From an uncultured Chloroflexota bacterium (GTDB lineage Bacteria; Chloroflexota; Anaerolineae; Promineifilales; Promineifilaceae): DNA of 14,448 nucleotides. The position numbers and the translations under genes were made by a program. Positions 7,929 to 13,967 of this stretch are shown piece after piece. Location of the stretch: NCBI GenBank assembly GCA_937958365.1, contig CALFEW010000550.1, positions 1-14,448 on the forward strand, read 5' to 3'. The notes below the pieces were generated by a model, which saw nothing but the letters and a program-made list of their open reading frames with translations, had not been told where the DNA came from and ran no database searches. Each line of letters opens with the position of its first letter. Position 1 is the first letter of the stretch.

Positions 7929-9227
7929 ATGTCGGTTTTTGATTTGATGGCGTTGGTGGTGGAGAATCTGGCGCGGCGGAAGGGGCGGGTGGCGCTAACG
8001 GCCGTTGGCGTCATCATCGGCACGGCGGCGGTGGTGTTGTTGGTGTCGCTGGGGTCGGGCTTGCAGCAAAACGCGGCCAACCAGCTTGGCGGCATCGGCG
8101 ACCTGACCAAAATCAGCGTATCGCCCAATTTCACGGAATTTGATCCGACGACCGGTATGCCCATCATTGACGCGCCGCTGAATGATACGGCCGTCGAAGC
8201 GTTTCGGGGGATGGCGGGGGTAACGGCCGTGATCCCCCAGGATTACCTGCAAGGTTGGGCGCAAATGACCGTAGACCGGCTGGAAGGCGGCGGCCAGCTT
8301 TTAGGCGCAGGCACAACCGACCTGAGCGAATTGGGTCTGCGCGCCGACCAGGGTACGACAGAACTGCTGCCCGGCACAGTCGTTGTCGGTTTCCAGATGC
8401 CCAATAACTTTTTCGATCCCCGCGCCCGGCCCGGCCAGGAGCCACCCCCGCCGCCCGATTTGCTCAACAAACAAATCACCTTCACCATGATCAAATACGC
8501 CGAAGACGGCACGGAAATCCGCAAAACGGTGCGTTCCCGCGTGGCCGGCGTGCTGGCCGAATCCCGCGACGAAGCCGACTACTCCATCTACATGCCGCTG
8601 AAAGAAGTAGAAGCCATGAACACCTGGTTTACCGGCCAGCGCCTGGACCGCAACAAGACCGGTTACAACACCGTCATCGTGCGCGCCGCCGACCTGGACC
8701 AGGTTCTGGAAGTGGCCGACCAGATCACCGCGATGGGTTTCCAGGCGTGGACGCCGCAGTCGTTTGTGCAGGGCATCAATGGCTTTTATGTGGTGCTGCA
8801 AGTGGTGTTTGGTGGCGTGGGGGCTATCGCCCTGCTGGTGGCGGCCATCGGCATTGCCAACACGATGGCGATGGCGATTTTGGAGCGCACCCGCGAAATC
8901 GGTTTGATGAAGGCCGTGGGCGCGACCAATCGGCACGTGCTGAGCGTCTTTTTGGGCGAATCGGCGGGGATTGGCTTTCTGGGCGGATTGGGCGGCGTGG
9001 CTGTAGGCTGGGGGTTGGGGCAGGTGGTCAACGTTTTTGCCATCGCCTATCTGGCGGGGCAGGCAGCCGAGACTGGCGGTCCGCCACCCACGGTGGCCGT
9101 GGCGACGCCAACCTGGCTGCCGCTCTTTGCTCTGATTTTTGCCACGGTGATTGGGCTGCTTTCCGGCCTCTATCCGGCGTTACGGGCGGCGACGCTGTCG
9201 CCCATCACCGCCCTAAAATATGAGTAG
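7929..9227 (+). CDS. ABC transporter permease, MacB/FtsX type
   Basis: The 432-residue protein has the four-span MacB layout: an N-terminal amphipathic stretch and TM1 (about 20-41), a large extracellular MacB_PCD domain (about 42-285), and a C-terminal FtsX domain with spans at about 288-312, 340-372 and 396-416. The cytoplasmic ERTREIGLMKAVGAT motif after TM2 is the standard coupling region for the ATPase, and the ending PALRAATLSPITALKYE is typical of the family. With the ATPase at 5222 it would form a mechanotransmission complex that moves a substrate or signal at the outer face of the membrane rather than through it. No cognate outer-membrane channel or HlyD-type adaptor is encoded nearby; the CARDB protein takes that place in the gene order. 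AGGTGAG lies 5 nt before the ATG. Confidence 0.92.
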   Translation: MSVFDLMALVVENLARRKGRVALTAVGVIIGTAAVVLLVSLGSGLQQNAANQLGGIGDLTKISVSPNFTEFDPTTGMPIIDAPLNDTAVEAFRGMAGVTAVIPQDYLQGWAQMTVDRLEGGGQLLGAGTTDLSELGLRADQGTTELLPGTVVVGFQMPNNFFDPRARPGQEPPPPPDLLNKQITFTMIKYAEDGTEIRKTVRSRVAGVLAESRDEADYSIYMPLKEVEAMNTWFTGQRLDRNKTGYNTVIVRAADLDQVLEVADQITAMGFQAWTPQSFVQGINGFYVVLQVVFGGVGAIALLVAAIGIANTMAMAILERTREIGLMKAVGATNRHVLSVFLGESAGIGFLGGLGGVAVGWGLGQVVNVFAIAYLAGQAAETGGPPPTVAVATPTWLPLFALIFATVIGLLSGLYPALRAATLSPITALKYE

Positions 9228-9237
9228 GCGGAAGCAT

Positions 9238-9266
9238 TCACCACAGAGGCACGGAGGACACGGAGG
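9238..9266. repeat. CACAGAGG/CACGGAGG short direct repeats
   Basis: Three near-identical units, CACAGAGG, CACGGAGG and CACGGAGG, follow each other just after the permease stop. This word string recurs in intergenic DNA of many environmental bacteria. Nothing suggests a gene. Confidence 0.7.
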
Positions 9267-9287
9267 TTTTTGGGGTGGAGGCTGTGG

Positions 9288-9302
9288 CCGTAACCGTTAC
9301 GG
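9288..9302. terminator. Perfect small hairpin between convergent genes
   Basis: CCGTAAC, one base, then GTTACGG forms a perfect 7-bp inverted repeat between the stop codons of the permease (plus strand) and the PIN toxin (minus strand). Its position suits a bidirectional terminator. With a 1-nt centre and no U-tract it is not a classical intrinsic terminator. Confidence 0.35.
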
Positions 9303-9309
9303 ACCCGAT

Positions 9310-9708
9310 TTATAACCAGATTTGGGGAACGTCGTATGCCTGGATCGTTTGATCCTGAGTGACGAGAATGAGATGATGGTACTTTGCCTGGGCAATCAAC
9401 AAGCGATCAAATGGGTCTTTATGATGTGGCGGCAGCCGCGTTGAATCAATCATCTCGCTAACGGACGGGTGAATCAGGCGCAGGTTTGTCTGACTTAACA
9501 GTTCATGCTGCCAGGTGTGAATGTCTGGTATGGCGAGTCGGCCTTTCTGCACCAGAAAGGCAATCTCCCAAAAGGTGATGGCCGAAACGTGCAAAGCGCC
9601 CTGCTGTGCCTGGGTATCGAAAAACGCGACAAATTTGTCTGATACCGAGACTTTGTTTACCCAAAAAATCAGCGCGTGGGTGTCGAATAAATAGGCGTTT
9701 GGCTTCAC
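9310..9708 (-). CDS. PIN-domain toxin (VapC-like ribonuclease)
   Basis: This is a 132-residue PIN domain. The acidic active-site residues are visible as D9 (FDTHALIFW), E48 (TFWEIA), D98 and D101 (HHKDPFDRLLIAQA) and D119 (LVTQDQ). This is the Mg2+-dependent nuclease centre of VapC-type toxins, which cleave RNA, often tRNA. I chose the GTG at 9708 because it overlaps the antitoxin stop by 4 nt (GTGA). The frame is open to a TTG at 9723, which adds five residues and deepens the overlap. The DPFDR motif and pairing with a Phd-type antitoxin match the 'type II toxin-antitoxin system VapC' subgroup with FDTHA N-termini. The toxin lies downstream of its antitoxin, the usual order. Confidence 0.92.
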   Translation of the reverse strand: MKPNAYLFDTHALIFWVNKVSVSDKFVAFFDTQAQQGALHVSAITFWEIAFLVQKGRLAIPDIHTWQHELLSQTNLRLIHPSVSEMIDSTRLPPHHKDPFDRLLIAQAKYHHLILVTQDQTIQAYDVPQIWL

Positions 9709-9932
9709 ACGTAGGCTTCCCAAATGTCGTCGAGCGGTTGAATCAGTTCTACCGGTGACACCAGAAGCTGCGGCGTTGTGGTCATCTGATCGCGCCAGTT
9801 GGCGCGCTCCATGGGCAGCAGGCGGGCGATTTCCTGGTTGTTGCGTTGGATAATAATGATTTCGCCAGCGGCCGTTTTGTCCAAGTAATCGAATAGATTT
9901 TTCCTGAAGTCTGTGGCCGAAACTTTAATCAT
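9705..9932 (-). CDS. Phd/YefM-family antitoxin
   Basis: This 75-residue protein starts MIKVSATDFRKNLFDYLDKTAAGE, followed by EIIIIQRNNQEIARLLP. That is the Phd/YefM DNA-binding fold (beta-hairpin after two helices), followed by a C-terminal segment that would bind and inhibit the PIN toxin. I chose the ATG at 9932 because the family fold begins there and GGAG lies 9 nt upstream. The frame stays open back to 10040, but that stretch runs through the operator-like palindromes. Members of this family repress their own operon, with the toxin as co-repressor. Confidence 0.9.
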   Translation of the reverse strand: MIKVSATDFRKNLFDYLDKTAAGEIIIIQRNNQEIARLLPMERANWRDQMTTTPQLLVSPVELIQPLDDIWEAYV

Positions 9933-9947
9933 AATTCTGGTCTCCGA

Positions 9948-9975
9948 ATGTACATAATACAGCCTATATGTACAT
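9948..9975 (-). promoter_or_regulatory. Twin ATGTACAT palindromes upstream of the antitoxin: operator candidate
   Basis: The perfect palindrome ATGTACAT occurs at 9948-9955 and 9968-9975, with centres exactly 20 bp apart (about two helical turns), starting 15 bp before the antitoxin ATG. Two phased copies are what a dimeric Phd/YefM repressor would bind cooperatively. The AT-rich stretch between and around them probably holds the promoter, but no convincing -35/-10 pair stands out. Confidence 0.6.
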
Positions 9976-10098
9976 ACTATAGTCAGCGGCGCGCGCCCTG
10001 TCAATGCCGAGCACCGTAAGGGTTCATATGCTTTTAACATGGTGCGATTGGACCAGGCTTGTTGCAGATTTAAAAAACAATCTGGTGATCAAAAGACG

Positions 10099-10189
10099 TG
10101 TCATGCTGAGGTCCTCCGAAGCATCCCATTAGCCTTGAAGACTCTAGTTATGGGGATTCTTCGCTCCGAAGACTCCGCTCAGAATGACA
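10099..10189. repeat. TGTCATGCTGAG-ended repeat element, copy 1
   Basis: This is a 91-bp element whose ends are inverted: TGTCATGCTGAG (10099-10110) and CTCAGAATGACA (10178-10189), matching at 11 of 12 positions. Inside, CCTCCGAAGCATCCC (10113-10127) and CTCCGAAGACTCCG (10164-10177) recur exactly in the second copy at 11903-12034. There is no coding capacity. It resembles a small non-autonomous repeat (MITE-like), but no target duplication is obvious. Confidence 0.75.
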
Positions 10190-10224
10190 AGCCAATTACC
10201 TGGTTATTTTCTTAAAGACCAAGA

Positions 10225-10239
10225 AGATTGGTCCAATCT
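10225..10239. repeat. AGATTGG-T-CCAATCT palindrome
   Basis: This is a 7-bp perfect stem with one central base, close to the 3' end of the ligase gene on the opposite strand. It belongs to the AGATTxG type of palindrome also seen at 5925-5957 and 13229-13294. It may act as a transcript end for the ligase gene. Confidence 0.6.
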
Positions 10240-10266
10240 GAAAACCACATTTCTTAATTGGCTGGC

Positions 10267-11820
10267 CTACTGGATGAGCTGTTCTTGTAGTTCCCGTTTC
10301 AGGATTTTGCCCGCGCCGGAGATGGGCAGTTCTTTCATGATTTCGACGCGACGGGGCACTTTAAAGCGCGCCAGCCGTTCGGTCATGTGCTGCAAAAGTT
10401 CGTCGGGGGTCGCCGTGGCGTCCGGCTTGAGGACGACGCAGGCCACGCCCACCTCGCCCCACTTCGGGTCTGGCACGCCCACGACGGCGCACATGTGAAC
10501 GGCCGTATGCTCATACAGCACCTTTTCGATTTCCGCCGGATACACATTTTCGCCGCCGGAGATAAACATATCCTTCTTGCGGTCCACGATGAAAAAGTAC
10601 CAGTCGGCGTCGTGGCGGGCCAGGTCGCCGGTGTGGAACCAGTTGTCGTCGTCAACGGCCGTGCGCGTGGCTTCTTCATTGTTGAAATACCCGGCGCAGT
10701 AGCTCGGCCCCTTCAACACCAGTTCGCCCACTTCGTCCGGGCCGAGCGGCTGGTTTTGCTCGTCCACCACCCGCGCATCCACGTAAAAATTCGGCCGGCC
10801 AATACTGCCCGCTTTGGCGATGGCGTCCTCGGCGGCCAGGGCAAAAATGCCGGGGCCAAACTCTGTCATGCCGAAACCCTGCTTAAAGCGGATGCCTTTT
10901 TCGAGGGTGTATTTTTGCACCAGGGGCACGGGCAAGGGCGCGCCGCCGCTGGTGCAAAAACGCAGCGAGGATAAATCGGCCGTTTGCCAGTTGGCCGCCT
11001 GGGTGAGAAGTTGGTACATGGTAGGAACCCCGGCAAAGACGGTGACATGCTCGTGGGCGATCAGGTCCAGCACCTGCGCCGGGTCGAACTGGCGCAGCAA
11101 AATGGTCGTGCCGCCCAACACCACGTTCGGCAGGGTATAGACGAAGAGACCGCCGGTGTGGAACAGCGGGAAGACGTTGAGGTAGGTGTCATCGTGGTGC
11201 AGGTCGTGGATGATGGTGTTGAGGCTGTTCCAGGCGATCATTTTGTGCGTCACCTGGGCGGCTTTGGGCAGGCCGGTGGTTCCGCCGGTGAAAATGAGAG
11301 CGGCGGTGGTGTCTTCGGTGACGGCGGGGGTGGAGACACTGCGGTCTACGGCCGTATCCGCTCCGCCCATCATCACCCCATCAAACAACAGGCTTTGGCC
11401 GACCGGCTCGCCATCCAGGTGCAAATAGTGGGTCACGCTGGCGGCTTCGGGGGCTTGCTGGAGTTGGGCAACGGCCGTGGCAAAATCGGCCGAAAAGATG
11501 AGAACTTTAGGTGTGGTGTTCGCCAGGATGACGGCCGTTTCACGCCAGTGCAGCCGCCAATTCAACGCCGTATGGATCGCGCCCAGCTTGGCGCAGGCAA
11601 AAAAGGCGTCCAGATGCTCCACGCCATCCCGCGCCAAAATCGCCACCCGGTCGCCATACCCGACGCCTGCCACATTGCGCAGCCAGTTTGCCAGCCGGTT
11701 GGCCCGCGCGTTCATATCGGCATAGGTTAACCTTAATTCAGGCGTTTTGCCCGCATCCACAATCGCCAATTTATCCGGTGAATAAATCGCCCGCCGTCCT
11801 AAATAATCGCCAATGTACAT
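10267..11820 (-). CDS. AMP-forming acyl-CoA ligase (fatty-acid CoA ligase family)
   Basis: This is a complete 517-residue member of the adenylate-forming ANL superfamily. The phosphate-binding loop is FTGGTTGLPK (177-186), the adenine region is GFGMTE (315-320), and HTGDL (396-400) carries the ribose-binding Asp. The hinge region DRKKDMFISGGENVYPAEIE spans 413-432, and the catalytic lysine is K505 in GAGKILKREL. The enzyme should activate a carboxylic acid as acyl-AMP and transfer it to CoA. The closest resemblance is to medium/long-chain fatty-acyl-CoA ligases, but the acyl pocket cannot be read from motifs. GGAAG lies 6 nt before the ATG. A KAS III-like gene lies upstream on the same strand across a 378-bp repeat-filled gap, so a shared acyl-thioester pathway is possible but not shown. 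Confidence 0.9.
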   Translation of the reverse strand: MYIGDYLGRRAIYSPDKLAIVDAGKTPELRLTYADMNARANRLANWLRNVAGVGYGDRVAILARDGVEHLDAFFACAKLGAIHTALNWRLHWRETAVILANTTPKVLIFSADFATAVAQLQQAPEAASVTHYLHLDGEPVGQSLLFDGVMMGGADTAVDRSVSTPAVTEDTTAALIFTGGTTGLPKAAQVTHKMIAWNSLNTIIHDLHHDDTYLNVFPLFHTGGLFVYTLPNVVLGGTTILLRQFDPAQVLDLIAHEHVTVFAGVPTMYQLLTQAANWQTADLSSLRFCTSGGAPLPVPLVQKYTLEKGIRFKQGFGMTEFGPGIFALAAEDAIAKAGSIGRPNFYVDARVVDEQNQPLGPDEVGELVLKGPSYCAGYFNNEEATRTAVDDDNWFHTGDLARHDADWYFFIVDRKKDMFISGGENVYPAEIEKVLYEHTAVHMCAVVGVPDPKWGEVGVACVVLKPDATATPDELLQHMTERLARFKVPRRVEIMKELPISGAGKILKRELQEQLIQ

Positions 11821-11850
11821 AGGTTGCTTCCTTGTAAAAGATTAAAAAGA

Positions 11851-12084
11851 TTGGCATGGTTCATTTTGAGCGAAATGTCCTTTACAAATTTTACAGTAGA
11901 AATGTCATGCTGAGAGCCTGTGCTGAGGCTGCCGAAGCATCCTCCGAAGCATCCCGCTGCTCTGGTGGAAATGGGATGCTTCACTCCGAAGACTCCGTTC
12001 AGACCTTGTCCTGAGCAGCGCCGAAGGAATGACAATTCAGCGTAAATTTGTAAAGAATGTGTTTCGCTTGATGAACCATGCCAA
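11851..12084. repeat. Large imperfect inverted repeat enclosing a TGTCATGCTGAG-type element (copy 2)
   Basis: The left arm at 11851-11894 starts TTGGCATGGTTCAT, then GCGAAA, then CTTTACAAATTTTAC. The right arm at 12042-12084 reads back the same blocks: GTAAATTTGTAAAG, TTTCGC, ATGAACCATGCCAA. Between them lies a 132-bp element (11903-12034) beginning TGTCATGCTGAG and ending GGAATGACA, with an inner perfect stem GAAGCATCCC/GGGATGCTTC (11946-11955 and 11973-11982). The whole could fold as one long hairpin of about 234 bp. It lies immediately upstream of the ligase gene. No protein is encoded. Confidence 0.8.
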
Positions 12085-12192
12085 AAGATTGAAGATCGCT
12101 TCTCAATTTTCCAATCTTGGCAAATCTTCTCTTAAAACGTAAAGGGCATTGTTTTACTTCTGATGAACCATGCCCCAATCTTCAATCTTCAT
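12069..12192. repeat. TGATGAACCATGCC direct repeat with AGATTGAAGAT inverted partners
   Basis: TGATGAACCATGCC occurs at 12069-12082 and again at 12161-12174. The first copy is followed by AGATTGAAGAT and the second by its inverse, ATCTTCAATCT, so the two tails can pair. Between them, CCAATCTTGG and CAAATCTTCTC add further AATCTT words. With 11851-12084 this fills nearly all of the 378-bp gap (11821-12198) between the ligase and KAS III-like genes. I see no gene in it. Confidence 0.75.
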
Positions 12193-12198
12193 ACTTCC

Positions 12199-13194
12199 CT
12201 ATCCCGTCCAGCGCCAGATATTGGCCGCCATGGCGATGCCGCCGCCGCTGGCGCAGAAAAGGACGTGATCGCCGGGTTGCGGGCCGCGCCCTTGTTCGAT
12301 GGCGTCATCGAGGGCCATTGGAATACAGGCCGAGCCGGTGTAGCCCCATTTGTCCATGATCCAGTGGGTTTTTTCTAGCGGCTGTTCCAGCAGTTCCATA
12401 ATGAGTTTGATGGTGTTCAGGTTGAGTTGGGTGAAGAGGTAAAAATCAATGTCGTCCAGGGTCAGGCCCGCTTTGGCGACGACGGCGCGGGTAAGCTGCG
12501 GCCAGTGTTCGGTGTTGAAGGTGGCCGGGAATTTGCGCACGAACTGCACGCGCGGCACGCCGCCGTTCACTTCGACCGGCGTAACCGGGCAGGCCGCGCC
12601 GCCGGTGTAAATGCCCAGCGCGTCCGAATAAGAGCCGTCGGCGAAGCGCTTGCCGGTGATGAAGCCGGGTTGGTCGCCTGCGCCCAGCACAATCGCGCCC
12701 GCGCCATCGGCGAAGAGGGTGCAGGTATAACGGTCGGTGTAATCCACGAAGCGGCTCATGGCGTACACGCCAACCACCAGGACATGGTTGATTTCATCAT
12801 CGGTGGCGATGAAGCGCGCGGCCGTTTCCATGGCCGTGGCCCAACCGGCGCAGGCGCAGTTCACGTCAAACGTACCGGCCTGGGTCGCGCCCAATTTGCC
12901 TTGCAGCACGCTGGACGTGCCAGGGCTGAGGTAATCGGGTGTGTCGGTGGCGACAAGGATCAGGTCCAGGTCGGTGGGCTGGAGACCGGCGCGTTCCAAC
13001 GCCTGCCGGGAGGCGTGGTAAGCCAGGTCACTGGTGGATTCGTCGGGGGCCATCACGTGGCGTTCGCGGATGCCGACGTTTTTGACGAGCCATTCGTCTA
13101 CGTCGCGGCCTAAGATTTCGTTGAAGTAGGAATTGGGCAGCATTTTTTCGGGCACGTAACGCCCGGTGCTGAGGATGTGGGCATATCGGGGCAT
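12199..13194 (-). CDS. KAS III-like (FabH-family) thiolase-fold enzyme with atypical active site
   Basis: This 331-residue protein has the length and layout of beta-ketoacyl-ACP synthase III. The N-terminal half ends in the nucleophile region FDVNCACAGWATA; C115 aligns with the FabH catalytic Cys. The C-terminal half has the glycine-rich ASGGGIAMAA near residue 318. FabH normally has His in HQANxRI and Asn in GNTSAAS. Here the matching stretches are FTQLNLNTI (T255) and WGYTGSACIP (Y285), so only the Cys of the Cys-His-Asn triad is kept. Decarboxylating condensation normally needs the His and Asn, so it may do a non-decarboxylative condensation or acyl transfer. The ATG at 13194 has no strong Shine-Dalgarno sequence. 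It lies upstream of the acyl-CoA ligase on the same strand. The gene contains no ACGGCCGT octamer. Confidence 0.85.
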   Translation of the reverse strand: MPRYAHILSTGRYVPEKMLPNSYFNEILGRDVDEWLVKNVGIRERHVMAPDESTSDLAYHASRQALERAGLQPTDLDLILVATDTPDYLSPGTSSVLQGKLGATQAGTFDVNCACAGWATAMETAARFIATDDEINHVLVVGVYAMSRFVDYTDRYTCTLFADGAGAIVLGAGDQPGFITGKRFADGSYSDALGIYTGGAACPVTPVEVNGGVPRVQFVRKFPATFNTEHWPQLTRAVVAKAGLTLDDIDFYLFTQLNLNTIKLIMELLEQPLEKTHWIMDKWGYTGSACIPMALDDAIEQGRGPQPGDHVLFCASGGGIAMAANIWRWTG

Positions 13195-13228
13195 GGGATT
13201 TGTCCAGTCAGAGTTAGATTTGTTCGTG

Positions 13229-13294
13229 CAAAGATTGAAGATCGAAGAATGAAGATTGCGTCGCGAATCTTTAATCTTTGGTTTTCAATCTTTG
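13229..13294. repeat. CAAAGATTGAA / TTCAATCTTTG inverted repeat with internal AGATT words
   Basis: An 11-bp perfect outer stem (13229-13239 and 13284-13294) encloses more copies of the same word: AAGATT at 13252-13257 facing AATCTT at 13266-13271. It lies about 35 bp upstream of the KAS III-like gene, on its 5' side, in the gap before the divergent PNPOx-like gene. It belongs to the AGATT palindrome family also found at 12081-12191. Otherwise the 208-bp gap 13195-13402 contains one ACGGCCGT (13345-13352) and no clear promoter. Confidence 0.75.
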
Positions 13295-13402
13295 GCCTAG
13301 AATATCACAGGTGGGTAACAGTCGGGATACAAGGTGGTGAAAAAACGGCCGTTTCGTGGTACAAATTGACATATTGTTGGCGTGGGCAGGGTGGTATTCA
13401 GC

Positions 13403-13828
13403 GTGAGAAAACAAAGTCCAGAGCGCCTGCGGGCGATTGAGGCCCGATTGGGCCGGGAAACGACAATCTGGCTGGCGACAGTAAGGCAAGACGGCCGTCC
13501 GCATCTTGTGCCGTTATGGTATGTATGGCTCGACGGCCGTATCTATCTGGCTACCGGCGCATATTCCCAAAAATTCATCAATATGTACCACAACCAAAGC
13601 GTTGCCCTGTCTCTGTCCGATGGCGTCAACGCGCTCATCATCGAAGGCGAAGCCCACGTCGCCAACCGCGCCACCGTAGACGCCCTGGCCGATTACTTTT
13701 ATCATAAATACGAATGGGACTTCCGCTACGACAACAGCACCGAATGGCGCCTCGTCGAAATCACCCCCACCAAAATCATGGCCTGGGGCGATGGCTACGA
13801 CGAAGTAGAAGGCACGCGCATCTTATAA
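13403..13828 (+). CDS. Pyridoxamine 5'-phosphate oxidase-like split-barrel protein
   Basis: This protein of about 141 residues starts MRKQSPERLRAIEARLGRETTIWLATVRQDGRPHLVPLWYVW. That is the opening strand pair of the PNPOx-like split barrel, in which the x-VRxDGxPHxVPxW pattern contributes to flavin or F420 binding. LDGRIYLATGAYSQKFINM and ALIIEGEAHVAN supply the next strands. The C-terminal KIMAWGDGYDEVEGTRIL resembles the end of F420-dependent FDOR-B-type proteins ('TIGR03618/TIGR03667-like'). FMN, F420 or haem are all possible cofactors in this superfamily. Three in-frame GTG starts exist at 13382, 13391 and 13403; I prefer 13403 because GGGTGG lies 8 nt upstream and the family homology begins there. 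Two ACGGCCGT octamers both encode Asp-Gly-Arg. Confidence 0.8.
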   Translation: MRKQSPERLRAIEARLGRETTIWLATVRQDGRPHLVPLWYVWLDGRIYLATGAYSQKFINMYHNQSVALSLSDGVNALIIEGEAHVANRATVDALADYFYHKYEWDFRYDNSTEWRLVEITPTKIMAWGDGYDEVEGTRIL

Positions 13829-13893
13829 TCATAGAAATGCCTCATCTGATTCTTACGCGAATCCAACCAAAAGGCAGTATAGTTTAGCAGTGC

Positions 13894-13950
13894 GTTGGTT
13901 GGCTGGTTGGTTTATCAAGCAAACTAACCAACAAACATACTAACCAACAA
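13894..13950. repeat. TTGGTTGG / CCAACC hairpin upstream of the Clp ATPase gene
   Basis: TGGTTGGTTT (13904-13913) pairs with AAACTAACCA (13921-13930) at 9 of 10 positions around a 7-nt loop. An outer block, GTTGGTTGG (13894-13902), pairs with CTAACCAAC (13940-13948) at 8 of 9. The structure ends about 18 bp before the Clp start codon, so it would lie in the mRNA leader if transcription starts further upstream. It may be a dispersed repeat or a 5'-UTR control element. Confidence 0.75.
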
Positions 13951-13967
13951 TTTTTACGAGGATAATT

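Larger units (their letters stand above)
9976..10266. other. Gene-free region between the antitoxin operator and the acyl-CoA ligase
   Basis: Together with the operator, this makes 334 bp without a gene. It holds a small stem, CAGATT/AATCTG (10065-10070 and 10079-10084), a TGTCATGCTGAG-ended repeat (10099-10189) and an AGATTGG-T-CCAATCT palindrome (10225-10239). The last is preceded by GACCAA (10217-10222), which can pair with TTGGTC (10228-10233). I see no reading frame with protein-like composition. Confidence 0.7.

Noticed and set aside
8301..8936. Minus-strand open frame of 211 codons opposite the permease gene
   Set aside because: It is a shadow of the MacB-type coding frame, with no motif and no ribosome site.
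10984..11730. Plus-strand open frame of 248 codons opposite the acyl-CoA ligase
   Set aside because: The ligase frame has every ANL-superfamily core motif in order; this frame has none.
10099..12034. Insertion sequence or composite transposon around the ligase gene
   Set aside because: There is no transposase, no clear target-site duplication, and the repeat copies are too short and divergent to act as IS ends without further evidence; kept as a repeat finding only.
10267..13194. OleA/OleC-type olefin synthesis pair (KAS III-like enzyme plus AMP ligase)
   Set aside because: No OleB or OleD homologue is present, and the KAS III-like protein lacks the OleA His and Asn; adjacency alone is not enough.
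13878..13883. TATAGT as a -10 element for the Clp gene
   Set aside because: No TTGACA-like -35 lies at 16-18 bp, so the hexamer alone is not sufficient.
13881..13896. Possible CIRCE-like heat-shock operator before the Clp gene (TTTAGCAGTGC)
   Set aside because: Only a partial first half-site is present and no GAGTGCTAA partner follows at the required spacing.
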